DNA of 63,752 bases from Acidimicrobiaceae bacterium (GCA_002719335.1 PBHE01000050.1:1-63752), one strand, 5' to 3'. Shown: positions 28,915 through 37,265, numbered from the stretch's first letter. A program made the numbers and translations. The notes: generated by a model not told the origin, from the letters alone.

Positions 28915-29507
28915 GTCGCCGCGGAAGATACATAGCCTTCGAAGGGTGGGAGGCAAGCGGCAAATCGACCCAAGCTCGCCTTCTGGCTGAACGTCTCAAC
29001 GCCGTTCTTACGCGTGAGCCTGGTGGGACCGATCTAGGACTGGCTATTCGCGACTTGCTGTTGGGGAACGGTCCCGAACCAACTCAACGCGCAGAAGCAC
29101 TGCTTTTCGCCGCCGATCGAGCCCAACACTTAGCGGAAGTCGTCGAGCCGGCATTGGCAGAGGGCAGCGATGTCATCACTGACCGCTCTTATGGATCGAC
29201 TCTTGCCTATCAAGGCCATGGTCGAGGCCAATCCATAGATGAACTTATGGGCCTAGTGGAATGGGCGAGCGGTGGGCTGTTACCTGATCTAGTGGTTTTG
29301 TTGACCGTGCCAGTCGACACGGCCGACGGCAGGCTAGGAGAGCAACGAGACCGAATGGAACGTGAAGACGGAAACTTCGCGGTTCGGGTTATCGACGGGT
29401 TCGTCGCCCTGGCTACCGCAGACCCAGATCGATGGATCGTCGTGGATGGCTCCGGATCGATTGAGGAAGTAGCTGAGAGGGTCGCCAACGCGGTTGGTGT
29501 GAAATGA
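28911..29507 (+). CDS. tmk: Thymidylate kinase
   Basis: A 198-residue dTMP kinase making dTDP for DNA synthesis. The P-loop is FEGWEASGKSTQARLLAERL (about 10-29), followed by TREPGGTDLG, the DRSYGSTLAYQGHG motif (the usual DRY-type site) and the lid region LGEQRDRMERED. ATG at 28911 is chosen because it overlaps the MFS stop (ATGA) and begins just before the P-loop; longer open codons upstream lie within the transporter gene. It in turn overlaps holB by ATGA, a common tmk-holB pairing in bacteria. Confidence 0.96.
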   Translation: MSRRGRYIAFEGWEASGKSTQARLLAERLNAVLTREPGGTDLGLAIRDLLLGNGPEPTQRAEALLFAADRAQHLAEVVEPALAEGSDVITDRSYGSTLAYQGHGRGQSIDELMGLVEWASGGLLPDLVVLLTVPVDTADGRLGEQRDRMEREDGNFAVRVIDGFVALATADPDRWIVVDGSGSIEEVAERVANAVGVK

Positions 29508-30535
29508 GCGATGCCTTCGGCGAAGTCGTTGGGCAACCTGCTGCAATATCGATGCTACGAGCCGCAGTGGCGAACCCATTGCCTGCCTATTTGCTTGTTG
29601 GATCAGCAGGTTGCGGGGCTCGAGCCATCGCCATCAGCTTCGCCGCAGAACTCTTAGCCCACGAACGCGACGATTCACAGCGTCACCGAAGACTCGCCAT
29701 CTCCGAGGAGCACCCGGACTTGATCGTGTTCGAACGTACTGGACCCTCACTCACCGTTGAACAAGCCAGAGAGATTGTCAGAGCTGCAACTACGAGTCCG
29801 TTTGAAGGCAATCGAAAAATAATTTTAGTCGAAGACATCCACCTCGCTATCGGTGCTGCCCCGATGATTCTCAAGGTTTTGGAAGAGCCGCCACCGTCGA
29901 CCTATTTCATCTTGACAGCGCAAGAAATGCCTACCGAATTAGCAACTATCGCCTCGCGCTGCACCCAAATCGATTTGGCTGCGATCAGCCCCCAAGACCT
30001 CGTAGAGCTCTTGCTTGAGTCAGGAGTCGACGTGCAACGTTCTTCAGTCATAGCAGCGGTCGCCAACGGGTCGATTGATCGAGCGCTACTCCTTGCCTCA
30101 GACGACGCCGCCCTTGAACGTTGGACCGCATGGCAACAACTTCGAGCAACGCTTGATGGCAGCGGAAACATCGCGGCTGCGGCTGCAGATCGATTATTGG
30201 CAATGATTGATAATGCGGCGGTTCCTCTGCAGGATCGACAAGTTCGAGAACACGAAGAACTTGATGAACGCGCCGAACGTTTTGGCGAACGGGGCCTGGG
30301 GCGTCGAAGTCTGGAAGATCGCCACAAAAGAGAACTTCGGAGGCTGCGTACAGATGAACTCGTAATGGGCATCACCGCGATCGGTATCTCCATTCGTGAT
30401 GACGTCGCTACCGGCAGTCTCGATGCTGTACGTGCCTCAACATCATTAACCGCGGTAACCAAAGCCGGGGATGACCTGCGCCGCAATCCAAACGAACGAT
30501 TACTCCTACAAAGGCTGTTCATGAATCTCAACTAG
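29504..30535 (+). CDS. holB: DNA polymerase III delta-prime subunit
   Basis: A 343-residue clamp-loader subunit. It shows the AAA+ fold: VVGQPAAISMLRAAV, a P-loop position with GSAGCGARA (lysine and Ser/Thr missing, as delta-prime is not an ATPase), LVEDIHLAIGAAPMILKVLE and the SRC motif in IASRCTQI (about 150). The tail is helical and charged (HEELDERAERFGERGLG). Coupled to tmk by ATGA overlap. It loads the beta clamp for DnaE (2343-5873). Confidence 0.92.
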   Translation: MSDAFGEVVGQPAAISMLRAAVANPLPAYLLVGSAGCGARAIAISFAAELLAHERDDSQRHRRLAISEEHPDLIVFERTGPSLTVEQAREIVRAATTSPFEGNRKIILVEDIHLAIGAAPMILKVLEEPPPSTYFILTAQEMPTELATIASRCTQIDLAAISPQDLVELLLESGVDVQRSSVIAAVANGSIDRALLLASDDAALERWTAWQQLRATLDGSGNIAAAAADRLLAMIDNAAVPLQDRQVREHEELDERAERFGERGLGRRSLEDRHKRELRRLRTDELVMGITAIGISIRDDVATGSLDAVRASTSLTAVTKAGDDLRRNPNERLLLQRLFMNLN

Positions 30536-30562
30536 CAAGGGACGCAGTTGTCTCATGAACGA

Positions 30563-30637
30563 TGGAGCCCGAGGCGGGGATTGAACCCGCGACCTGCTCT
30601 TTACGAGAGAGCCGCTCTGCCACTGAGCTACTCGGGC
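30563..30637 (-). tRNA. tRNA-Thr (anticodon CGT)
   Basis: A full cloverleaf on the minus strand: acceptor GCCCGAG/CTCGGGC, D-arm GCTC-AGTGGCA-GAGC, anticodon arm GCTCT-CTCGTAA-AGAGC (anticodon CGT), T-arm GCGGG-TTCAATC-CCCGC, discriminator T and a genomic CCA at 30563-30565. All stems pair. It reads ACG codons. It lies between holB and the small membrane protein gene, opposite to both. Confidence 0.97.
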
Positions 30638-30743
30638 GCTGACTCACTGACGCTACCAGCCGCTTTAGTTGACACGACCTGCACATTTATGGGATTCCGA
30701 GCGAACCTGCTCTCAGATTGAAGGTGTCTGCGGCACTGTTAGA

Positions 30744-30749
30744 TACGAT
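30744..30749 (+). promoter_or_regulatory. Probable leaderless -10 box for the 44-residue protein and zincin
   Basis: TACGAT with 6 bases before ATG at 30756 and no Shine-Dalgarno site. A TTGAAG at 30718-30723 is a possible -35 but the 20-base spacer is long. Inferred. Confidence 0.45.
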
Positions 30750-30755
30750 GACCAT

Positions 30756-30890
30756 ATGAACGCACTTGCTGCTCAAGTCTGGCATTTCTGGCTCGCTGTG
30801 CCCCTCGCTGTGGGCACCGTGCTTGGAGTCCTCCAACTCGTCGTGGGGTACGTCACCAAAGTTGTGGCTCCCCGATATCCCAAGCGCTGA
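30756..30890 (+). CDS. 44-residue membrane peptide upstream of a zincin
   Basis: The peptide MNALAAQVWHFW... has one membrane segment (about 8-32) and a basic tail ending APRYPKR. A leaderless-type promoter precedes it, and the DUF2342 zincin follows 8 bp after its stop. A tiny membrane protein of this layout upstream of a DUF2342 zincin is something I recall from other actinobacteria, but I cannot verify it here. Function unknown. Confidence 0.6.
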   Translation: MNALAAQVWHFWLAVPLAVGTVLGVLQLVVGYVTKVVAPRYPKR

Positions 30891-30898
30891 GTTCAACA

Positions 30899-31951
30899 AT
30901 GACGCACGAGCCGGTCGATTGGGAGCTGGCCCGCCGGGTTGCGACCCGCGTTGCAGGCGAAGAACTGTTGTCGCGTTCGTATCTAGGCGACTCGCTGCAT
31001 GAAGATTTTGCTCGCTTCACCCCCTTAGCAGAAGAGTTAGTTGCTGCCGAAACTGGCCTGATCTCCAACGAAGGTTCTGCCCGCGCTCGGGTAATCGACC
31101 GCGCGGGGTGGATCGATGCGAACATCCGAGCCTTTCGCCGACTATTGCGTCCAGTCTTGGCTGAGTCCGTTGGTACAAACGCCGCCAGCAGAATCACGCG
31201 CAAAATCGCTGCGGCCGAACTAGGAGCGGTCCTGGGTTGGATGTCCCGGCGCGTGCTCGGTCAGTATGACCTGTTACTCGCCGAAGATGAAGATCGCGAC
31301 GAACAAGATCTCGTGTACTACGTCGGGCCGAACATTATGTCGATCGAGAAGAAATTCGCCTTCGACCCCAAGCAGTTCAGGCTTTGGTTGGCGCTGCACG
31401 AATTAACGCACCGCTCACAGTTCACCGGAGTACCGTGGTTGCGTCCCCGCTTCTTGGACCTCGTAAATCAAATGCTTGACGAAGTTGACCCTGACCCCGC
31501 CCGGCTTAAACAGGGATTGCAAGATTTCATAAAGTTGCGGCGCGCAGGGCGAGACCCGATCGCTGAAGGCGGCGTCGCCCAGCTATTCGCTAGTGAGCGT
31601 CAGCGAGAACTTTTGGATTGTGTTGGCGGCATGATGAGCTTGGTGGAGGGACATGGGGATGTCACCATGTCCCGTGCAGCGACAGGCCACGTACCCCACG
31701 CCGCACGATTCCACCGCGTTATGCATGAGCGGCGAAATGGTGCAACAGGCGTCGCGCGGGTGATGCAAAAACTTATGGGGATAGAAGCCAAGCTGGCGCA
31801 GTACCAGGCGGGAGAAGAATTCATCGCAGCTATCGAGTCGGAACGCGGTAGCCGCGCCGTGGATGTCATTTGGCGTGACCCAGATCACCTGCCATCCATG
31901 GTTGAGATTCGAGACCCTTCCGCTTGGATGCAACGAGTTCCAGCCGCGTAA
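30899..31951 (+). CDS. DUF2342-family zinc-dependent metalloprotease-like protein
   Basis: A 350-residue protein of the zincin-like DUF2342 family (some databases name it F420-biosynthesis-associated). The HExxH motif appears as LALHELTHRSQF (His-Glu-x-x-His, about residue 167), with a later EGHGDVTM (about 250) as a candidate third ligand region. No signal peptide or membrane segment, so probably cytoplasmic, perhaps at the membrane with its 44-residue neighbour. It ends 13 bp before tilS. In actinobacteria these genes commonly precede tilS and hpt. Substrates have not been established. Confidence 0.85.
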   Translation: MTHEPVDWELARRVATRVAGEELLSRSYLGDSLHEDFARFTPLAEELVAAETGLISNEGSARARVIDRAGWIDANIRAFRRLLRPVLAESVGTNAASRITRKIAAAELGAVLGWMSRRVLGQYDLLLAEDEDRDEQDLVYYVGPNIMSIEKKFAFDPKQFRLWLALHELTHRSQFTGVPWLRPRFLDLVNQMLDEVDPDPARLKQGLQDFIKLRRAGRDPIAEGGVAQLFASERQRELLDCVGGMMSLVEGHGDVTMSRAATGHVPHAARFHRVMHERRNGATGVARVMQKLMGIEAKLAQYQAGEEFIAAIESERGSRAVDVIWRDPDHLPSMVEIRDPSAWMQRVPAA

Positions 31952-31964
31952 CCGAGGTTCTCGC

Positions 31965-32861
31965 ATGGCAGACCTCAATCAGATCGACCTACTCCTCCAA
32001 GATTGCAATTTCCCCTCCAGCGGCACACTGCATTGTGCAGTTTCAGGCGGTGCAGATTCCTCAGCCCTTTTGATTCTGGCCTCGTTGACCGGATCAAAGG
32101 TCATCGCATATCACGTCGACCATGGGCTGCGACCAAATGGTTCAGCAGAACGTGACCGAGTCGCAGAGCTTTCCCGACTCGTTAACGCGGGTTTTGAAAC
32201 TCTGATTCTCGAATTGGAGGATGGCCCTAACGTAGAAGCTCGGGCGCGATCGGCACGTTTCGCGGTGTTGCCTCCAACAGTTCTCACAGGACACACTGCC
32301 GACGATCAAGCAGAGACGATCATCCTCCATCTTCTGCGAGGAGGAGGTCTTGATGCGTCCGCCGGTATGCGACCGGAACACCACCCGCTTCTCTCTCTTC
32401 GACGCGTAGATACTGAACGGATATGTGAACTGTTCGATTGGGAACCCGTTAATGATCCAACCAACGTCGATCCGCGATTTCGTCGAAATCGAATTCGTCA
32501 TGAGGTCATACCCCTCCTGAATGAGATCGTCGAACGAGATGTGGTGCCCTTACTAGTTCGCGGGGGACAACTCGCAGAAAGCGATCGCGACTTACTTGAC
32601 GAACTTGCGCAAGATATTGACCCCACTGACGCCGCTTCGCTGGTAGCGGCACCTCTTCCTTTAGCGCGTCGCGCGGTCCGAAGGTGGCTTCGAGGTGAAC
32701 ATCCGCCTGATTTTGCGTCCGTTGAACGAGTTCTCGCAGTTGCTCGGGGAGAGTTTGTCGGTACCGAAGTAGCCGGCGGCCGATCTGTGCGACGAAGCGG
32801 TGGCATATTAAGAATCGAAACCTTGCCTAAAGGGCGTAGAAAAGTGCGAGATAGCGGCTAG
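31965..32861 (+). CDS. tilS: tRNA(Ile)-lysidine synthase
   Basis: A 298-residue enzyme that converts C34 of tRNA-Ile(CAU) to lysidine so it reads AUA. The PP-loop motif is CAVSGGADSSALLIL (about 24-38) and VDHGLRPNGSAERD; later TGHTADDQAETIILHLLRG is the signature. The C-terminal part is short, as is common in actinobacteria. ATG at 31965 is preferred since GAGG lies about 10 bases before it; longer open codons upstream overlap the zincin gene. It precedes hpt by 11 bp. Confidence 0.94.
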   Translation: MADLNQIDLLLQDCNFPSSGTLHCAVSGGADSSALLILASLTGSKVIAYHVDHGLRPNGSAERDRVAELSRLVNAGFETLILELEDGPNVEARARSARFAVLPPTVLTGHTADDQAETIILHLLRGGGLDASAGMRPEHHPLLSLRRVDTERICELFDWEPVNDPTNVDPRFRRNRIRHEVIPLLNEIVERDVVPLLVRGGQLAESDRDLLDELAQDIDPTDAASLVAAPLPLARRAVRRWLRGEHPPDFASVERVLAVARGEFVGTEVAGGRSVRRSGGILRIETLPKGRRKVRDSG

Positions 32862-32864
32862 GTT
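32859..32864 (+). promoter_or_regulatory. Possible internal -10 box for hpt
   Basis: TAGGTT overlaps the tilS stop and is 8 bases before the hpt GTG. This may give hpt its own leaderless transcript inside the tilS-hpt run. Weak evidence. Confidence 0.3.
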
Positions 32865-32872
32865 CCGACCTT

Positions 32873-33436
32873 GTGACGGATCAGAGCGCCTTGCACCCCG
32901 ACCCCGCCCTCAGCGAAGTCCTTCTAAGCCACGCCGAAATCAGGGCTCGGGTCCAGCAACTGGGTCAAGAGATCGCGAACGACTACAACGGACGAACCCC
33001 GTTGCTAATCGGTGTACTTAAAGGCGGGGCCATCTTCACCACTGACCTCGCCCGTGCCATTGACCTTCCCGTCGAACTCGACTTCATGGCAGTGTCCTCC
33101 TACGGAAGCTCTACCCGCACTAGTGGCGTGGTTCGAATCATAAAGGACCTCGATGAGGACATCGAAGGCCGAGATGTGATCATCGTGGAAGACATCGTTG
33201 ATAGCGGGCTAACTTTGCGGTACCTCAGAAAAACCCTTTTGGCGAGGAACCCGGCAACTTTGGAATTCTGCTCTCTTTTGGTCCGAGAGGACCAACAGGC
33301 CGACCTAGATGACCTTGTCAAATACGCGGGATTTCGACTTCCCCAGGTATGGGTCGTGGGGTATGGACTCGATGTAGGTCAGCGTTACCGAAACCTTCGC
33401 GATATTTGGGCGTACGACAGATCAGTTAACTCCTAA
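32873..33436 (+). CDS. hpt: Hypoxanthine phosphoribosyltransferase
   Basis: A 187-residue purine salvage enzyme. The PRPP-binding motif is VIIVEDIVDSGLTLRYL (about 103-119), and the start has LIGVLKGGAIFTTDLA with the flexible-loop VSSYGSSTRTSG. GTG start at 32873. Follows tilS, as in many Gram-positive bacteria where tilS-hpt-ftsH forms a block; here no ftsH follows. Confidence 0.94.
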   Translation: MTDQSALHPDPALSEVLLSHAEIRARVQQLGQEIANDYNGRTPLLIGVLKGGAIFTTDLARAIDLPVELDFMAVSSYGSSTRTSGVVRIIKDLDEDIEGRDVIIVEDIVDSGLTLRYLRKTLLARNPATLEFCSLLVREDQQADLDDLVKYAGFRLPQVWVVGYGLDVGQRYRNLRDIWAYDRSVNS

Positions 33437-33527
33437 ACACCGCCAAAGTGTCAGTGGCCCCCCCGATATCTGACAAGTAACATCTGCTTCGCATCAGCGT
33501 TTCTTAACGCATGCGGAATAGGGGACC

Positions 33528-34049
33528 GTGAAGGCAAAGTGGGCAGAAGGCATTGAGCCCAGAAACTTTGTCTGGGTGATCAAGGACTCCCTAGCTATCT
33601 GTGAGCGTCCAGGGGGCTATGGGGAACACCACCGGCGTGTTCGCCGTCAGGAAGAAATCATATGGATTCGCCAACACGAATTCGACGTTCTCTATTCACT
33701 CATTGCCGGTTCGCACAACCTTCACAATTATGAAGAACTCGGCATGCCCTTTCGGCATCGTCCGTGGCCAGCCCATGACCGCCTTGTTCCATACATGGAA
33801 GCGCTTTTTATTGAGATCCACAACGTTATATCCGCAGGCCAAAAAGTTGTTGTTCACAAGGAAGTAGTCGAGGAACGTTTGTGTGGACTCATGGCGGCGT
33901 ATCTGCTGTGGGCTCGCCTTGTTCCTACCGGACCGCAAGTCACCGCGATTGCCGAACGGATCTTTCAGCAACGACTGGGGCCACATGGTCGGGAACTAGT
34001 TGAAATAGCTGTCGGTATGGAACCTCAACAGGAGACCACAGAGCAGTGA
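33528..34049 (+). CDS. Dual-specificity-phosphatase-like protein with Cys-to-Lys active site; probable pseudophosphatase
   Basis: A 173-residue protein. Its outline follows dual-specificity phosphatases: an NFVWVIKDSLAICERPGG start (family NFxWVIxxxLAxxxRPG), a WIRQHEFDVLYSL middle, and AGQKVVVHKEVVEERLCGL where the phosphatase P-loop should be. In the family this reads VHCX5R; here it is H-K-EVVEE-R, so the nucleophilic Cys is Lys while the His before and Arg after are kept (about 109-116). GTG at 33528 has a purine-rich GGGGA upstream. The stop overlaps the folB start as GTGA, so it is probably co-translated with folB. Family assignment is moderate; dead catalysis is an inference. Confidence 0.6.
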   Translation: MKAKWAEGIEPRNFVWVIKDSLAICERPGGYGEHHRRVRRQEEIIWIRQHEFDVLYSLIAGSHNLHNYEELGMPFRHRPWPAHDRLVPYMEALFIEIHNVISAGQKVVVHKEVVEERLCGLMAAYLLWARLVPTGPQVTAIAERIFQQRLGPHGRELVEIAVGMEPQQETTEQ

Positions 34050-34423
34050 CAGCATTGAGCAATAGCGATTGCATTCAGCTACGTGGCCTGCGCGTCGTGT
34101 GCATTGTGGGTGTATTACCAGAAGAACGCGAGCGGCCTCAGCCGTTGGAACTCGATATAGATATTTATGCTGACCTCTCCGCCGCAGGTAAATCCGACGA
34201 ATTAGATGACACCGTTGATTATGGGTCGGTGGCTACAACCGTTGAAGAAATATGTCTCGGAATGAAGGCCCAACTTTTGGAACGCTTAGCGGAACTTGTA
34301 GCAGGACGTCTACTCGAACTCGATGGTGTCGTAACTGTGGAAGTGACCGTTAAGAAGATTCGGCCGCCAGTGCCATCTGACCTACATTTCAGTGCCGTTC
34401 GAGTGACCCGGCACGGTCAATGA
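34046..34423 (+). CDS. folB: Dihydroneopterin aldolase
   Basis: A 125-residue folate enzyme that cleaves 7,8-dihydroneopterin to 6-hydroxymethyl-dihydropterin and glycolaldehyde. Recognisable segments are GVLPEERERPQPLELDIDI, DDTVDYGSVATTVEE (about 50-64) and the C-terminal VTVKKIRPPVPSDLHFSAV. The start is GTG 34046, inside the stop of the previous gene. It is 13 bp ahead of folK; folP lies 5.3 kb away on the other strand. No folE is seen in the window. Confidence 0.92.
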   Translation: MTALSNSDCIQLRGLRVVCIVGVLPEERERPQPLELDIDIYADLSAAGKSDELDDTVDYGSVATTVEEICLGMKAQLLERLAELVAGRLLELDGVVTVEVTVKKIRPPVPSDLHFSAVRVTRHGQ

Positions 34424-34436
34424 ATCTCAGGACGAA

Positions 34437-34907
34437 ATGTCCCAAACAGTAAGAGCCTTTGTCGGTCTGGGGTCTAACTTAGGCGACCGTAGAGCATTCT
34501 TGAGCGCAGCCGTACGAGACCTGCCGAACAAGGTTGCGGTCTCGGGTGTGTACAAAACAGCGCCAATCGGAGGGCCGGCTCAGGGGCCCTTTCTGAACTT
34601 GGTTGTTGAAATGCGCACCTCTGTTGGGCCCTACGATCTTCTTGCTATCTGCCAACAACTCGAAGCATCAGCTGGACGTGCCCGCACCGAACGTTGGGGC
34701 CCGCGCACCCTCGACGTTGACGTGCTTTTGTACGGCGAATTTGAACTTGACGACACAGAATTAACGATTCCGCACCCGCGAATGAACGAAAGGGCGTTCG
34801 TCCTCTACCCCCTCGCCGAGTTGGCCCCGGAATTGCTTCCGTCCCGCTGGCGAGAAACAGTTTCAGACCAGGAGATAGTGCGCGTAGATGACCTGCTTTG
34901 CTGCTAA
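34437..34907 (+). CDS. folK: HPPK, 6-hydroxymethyl-dihydropterin pyrophosphokinase
   Basis: A 156-residue enzyme that pyrophosphorylates the folB product, giving the DHPS substrate. The N-terminal FVGLGSNLGDRRAFL, a GGPAQGPFLNLVVEM centre and RTERWGPRTLDVDVLLYG with IPHPRMNERAFVLYPLAELAP (about 110-131) are the family signatures. ATG at 34437, just after folB. The block ends with a hairpin at 34912-34938. Confidence 0.95.
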   Translation: MSQTVRAFVGLGSNLGDRRAFLSAAVRDLPNKVAVSGVYKTAPIGGPAQGPFLNLVVEMRTSVGPYDLLAICQQLEASAGRARTERWGPRTLDVDVLLYGEFELDDTELTIPHPRMNERAFVLYPLAELAPELLPSRWRETVSDQEIVRVDDLLCC

Positions 34908-34911
34908 ATCC

Positions 34912-34938
34912 CGGTGCCCAAAAGAAATTGCGGCACCG
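34912..34938 (+). terminator. Hairpin after folK, possible terminator
   Basis: CGGTGCC (34912-34918) and GGCACCG (34932-34938) form a 7-base perfect stem with a 13-base loop, starting 4 bases after the folK stop. No U-tract follows, so it may be a weak terminator or mRNA-stabilising hairpin rather than an intrinsic one. About 170 bp without a gene follow it before lysS. Confidence 0.35.
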
Positions 34939-35111
34939 CTATTCGTAAAAGCCGTGGGTTGATCTAACTCTGAAATGCCAAACTTTTACGAAGAAGGATG
35001 CTTATTTAACAAATGATCGCACCATTAGCGTGATTCATGAAGCACCATGAAACAGGGTTATCGTGCAAAGTTGAGTGCGATGCCAACGAAATTGAGCGTC
35101 ATTGAGGAGAC

Positions 35112-36515
35112 ATGGCCGAAATTCCTTACCGATTCGTCACCGATAGCCGAGTCGAGGAACTGATCGCTAATCACGGTGATCTTGAACCTGGTCAAGAAAC
35201 CGAGCATGCGGTTGTTATTGCTGGACGGTTAATGCTGCGTCGGGTTCAAGGCAAGCTTGCGTTCGCCACCCTGGATGATGGTTCGGGCAGAATTCAACTC
35301 TTTGCCCGTGCAAACAACACACCAGAGTTTGATCAGTACTGCGATCTCAATGTCGGTGACTGGGTCGGGATATCGGGTGTCATCATGACAACCAAGCGGG
35401 GAGAATTGAGTGTAAGGGTGGACTCATGGGCTCTTCTAGCCGAGGCGCGCCGCCCATTCCCGGACAAATGGCATGGCATCAGCGACGTAGATACCCGTTA
35501 CCGACAACGCTATGTAGATCTTTGGGTGACCCCAGAAGCGAGACAGACTTTTCTTATGAGAAGTCGCATGATGTCGCTTACCCGGTCCTTCATGGAGCAT
35601 CGGGGATTCATCGAAGTAGAAACTCCGATTTTCCATCCGATACCGGGAGGAGCGAATGCTCGACCGTTCACCACCCACCACAATGCCCTGGATCTTGACC
35701 TGTACCTCAGAGTCGCGCCCGAGCTGTACCTCAAACGATTAACGGTCGCGGGATTCGAAAAAGTGTTCGAGATTGGGCGGGTCTTCCGCAACGAGGGAGT
35801 CTCGACGCGCCACAACCCAGAGTTCACAATGCTTGAGCTGTATCAGGCCTACGCCGATTACAACGACATCATGAACCTCGTGGAAGAACTCGTAGAGCAT
35901 CTCGCTGTGGAGCTCACTGGCTCGACGGTGTTAGCCGTCGGCGACCGGGAGCTTGACGTTGCTCGACCATGGCGACGAGCAACGATGATTGAACTAATCG
36001 AAGAGTCAATTGGGGCGACTTTGTCGCTTGATATGCCGATGGAACAACTCCGAGCGGTCGCGGCGCAGCACGAGGTGCCGTTTAAAGATTCGTTTGGGCC
36101 AGGCAAGCTTATTTTGGAGATCTATGAGAAAACCACCGAGAGCGCTCTCTGGGGTCCGATATATGTGACCGAATACCCAGCGGAAGTCTCGCCTCTCTCG
36201 AGAGAACACCGAGACAAACCAGGTATGACGGAACGTTTTGAAGCAATCCTTGCTGGACGTGAACTCTGCAATGCATTTAGCGAACTCGTCGATCCTGATC
36301 AGCAACGTTTGCGGTTTGAAGATCAGGCGGCTCAAAATGCTGTCGGTGATGACGAGGCAATGATGGTTGACGAGGATTATTTACGTGCTTTGGAATACGG
36401 GCTGCCCCCTACAGGAGGTTTAGGGATTGGTATGGACCGTTTAGCGATGTTGCTGACCGGTGCAACGAGCATCCGCGATGTCGTGCTGTTCCCAACCCTT
36501 CGACCTGAACAGTAG
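35112..36515 (+). CDS. lysS: Lysyl-tRNA synthetase, class II
   Basis: A 467-residue class II lysyl-tRNA synthetase, short for the family (about 490-510), mainly at the N-terminus. The OB-fold anticodon domain spans about 35-130 (VVIAGRLMLRRVQGKLAFAT). Motif 2 reads EIGRVFRNEGVSTRHNPEF (about 220-238) and motif 3 GLGIGMDRLAMLLTG near the end. The ATG follows GAGGAG by 4 bases. The 204 bp upstream holds the folK hairpin but no clear gene. It converges with the thioesterase gene. Confidence 0.96.
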   Translation: MAEIPYRFVTDSRVEELIANHGDLEPGQETEHAVVIAGRLMLRRVQGKLAFATLDDGSGRIQLFARANNTPEFDQYCDLNVGDWVGISGVIMTTKRGELSVRVDSWALLAEARRPFPDKWHGISDVDTRYRQRYVDLWVTPEARQTFLMRSRMMSLTRSFMEHRGFIEVETPIFHPIPGGANARPFTTHHNALDLDLYLRVAPELYLKRLTVAGFEKVFEIGRVFRNEGVSTRHNPEFTMLELYQAYADYNDIMNLVEELVEHLAVELTGSTVLAVGDRELDVARPWRRATMIELIEESIGATLSLDMPMEQLRAVAAQHEVPFKDSFGPGKLILEIYEKTTESALWGPIYVTEYPAEVSPLSREHRDKPGMTERFEAILAGRELCNAFSELVDPDQQRLRFEDQAAQNAVGDDEAMMVDEDYLRALEYGLPPTGGLGIGMDRLAMLLTGATSIRDVVLFPTLRPEQ

Positions 36516-36529
36516 GGGCACAAGGCCCC
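36515..36529. terminator. Short hairpin between converging lysS and thioesterase genes
   Basis: GGGGC (36515-36519) and GCCCC (36525-36529) make a 5-base stem over ACAAG, just at the lysS stop and 12 bp before the thioesterase end. It could act for both strands. No U-tract, so it is weak. Confidence 0.3.
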
Positions 36530-36541
36530 ACCCAAGTCGCG

Positions 36542-37201
36542 CTATGGCGCCGGGAGGGATCCCTCAGGTTGATCTTCGCGCTGAACGAATAACCCCTCGG
36601 CGTCCAGGAAACGGCCCTCCGGACCGTCTCCTGAGCCCCTCACATAGATCTTCCTACCCTCAGTTTGATGGACCCAAGCTCGAAACGTCAAAGGAACACC
36701 TAAGGGCGCCGGACCCCGGTAGTCCACATGGAGGTACGCGGTGTAAGCCTGGCGGCCTCGCATGCGATTGAGTGCGCCCATCACTTCATCGATGACGAGA
36801 GCCTGAATACCTCCGTGGACACGCTCGGGCGGCCCCGCGAACATCGGATCAATTGTGCCCGTGCCGATGACACCTTCGTCCGATTCCTTGATGTAGGTCA
36901 ATCCGATTGACCCAGGATGAAACTCGCCGCCTGCAAGCGAGAAAGGATCAAATTCGATTTCTTCTCCGACTGCAAGTTCTAGCGGTGTGTACTGACCTGC
37001 ATAAATCGCAGCGAGGTGAGGGCGAGTCATCATGTCGTCAAGCTTGCTTCTCTCGGTTCCAACATCGAAACGATCCGCAAGATCGTGGATAGTTTCGGTG
37101 ATCTCATCGAGAGCGTCGTCGGGTAGCCGACGGCCCGAAAGGGCGCGATTTAAACGACGCATCGCGCTGGCGGCGCGCCCCACTGCATCCCAAGTGCTCA
37201 T
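36542..37201 (-). CDS. PaaI-type hotdog thioesterase
   Basis: A 219-residue protein with a C-terminal hotdog fold. The family motif is PPERVHGGIQALVIDEVMGA (about 130-149), followed by TAYLHVDYRGPAPLGVPLTF. The N-terminal 90 residues are helical and charged and not recognised. Such enzymes hydrolyse acyl-CoA or aryl-CoA thioesters. The start is ATG 37201, with a TAGCGT box 7 bases upstream. It faces a divergently transcribed acyl-CoA dehydrogenase, so it likely belongs to the same catabolic unit. Confidence 0.85.
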   Translation of the reverse strand: MSTWDAVGRAASAMRRLNRALSGRRLPDDALDEITETIHDLADRFDVGTERSKLDDMMTRPHLAAIYAGQYTPLELAVGEEIEFDPFSLAGGEFHPGSIGLTYIKESDEGVIGTGTIDPMFAGPPERVHGGIQALVIDEVMGALNRMRGRQAYTAYLHVDYRGPAPLGVPLTFRAWVHQTEGRKIYVRGSGDGPEGRFLDAEGLFVQREDQPEGSLPAP

Positions 37202-37208
37202 GTCTGGC

Positions 37209-37214
37209 ACGCTA
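37209..37214 (-). promoter_or_regulatory. Probable leaderless -10 box for the thioesterase
   Basis: TAGCGT on the minus strand, 7 bases before the thioesterase ATG. The 64-bp space to the divergent acyl-CoA dehydrogenase has its own TACGGT box, so both promoters share one short region. Confidence 0.4.
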
Positions 37215-37253
37215 CCGTGCCAACTTGCCTCGCAGGCGAGCACCCTGAGCCAG

Positions 37254-37259
37254 TACGGT
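37254..37259 (+). promoter_or_regulatory. Probable leaderless -10 box for the acyl-CoA dehydrogenase
   Basis: TACGGT followed by 6 bases and the ATG at 37266. No Shine-Dalgarno site. Divergent from the box at 37209. Confidence 0.42.
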
Positions 37260-37265
37260 CACAGC

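Noticed and set aside
37032-37265. N-terminal extension of the acyl-CoA dehydrogenase by 78 codons
   Set aside because: It lies inside the divergent thioesterase gene; the family starts near the ATG at 37266.
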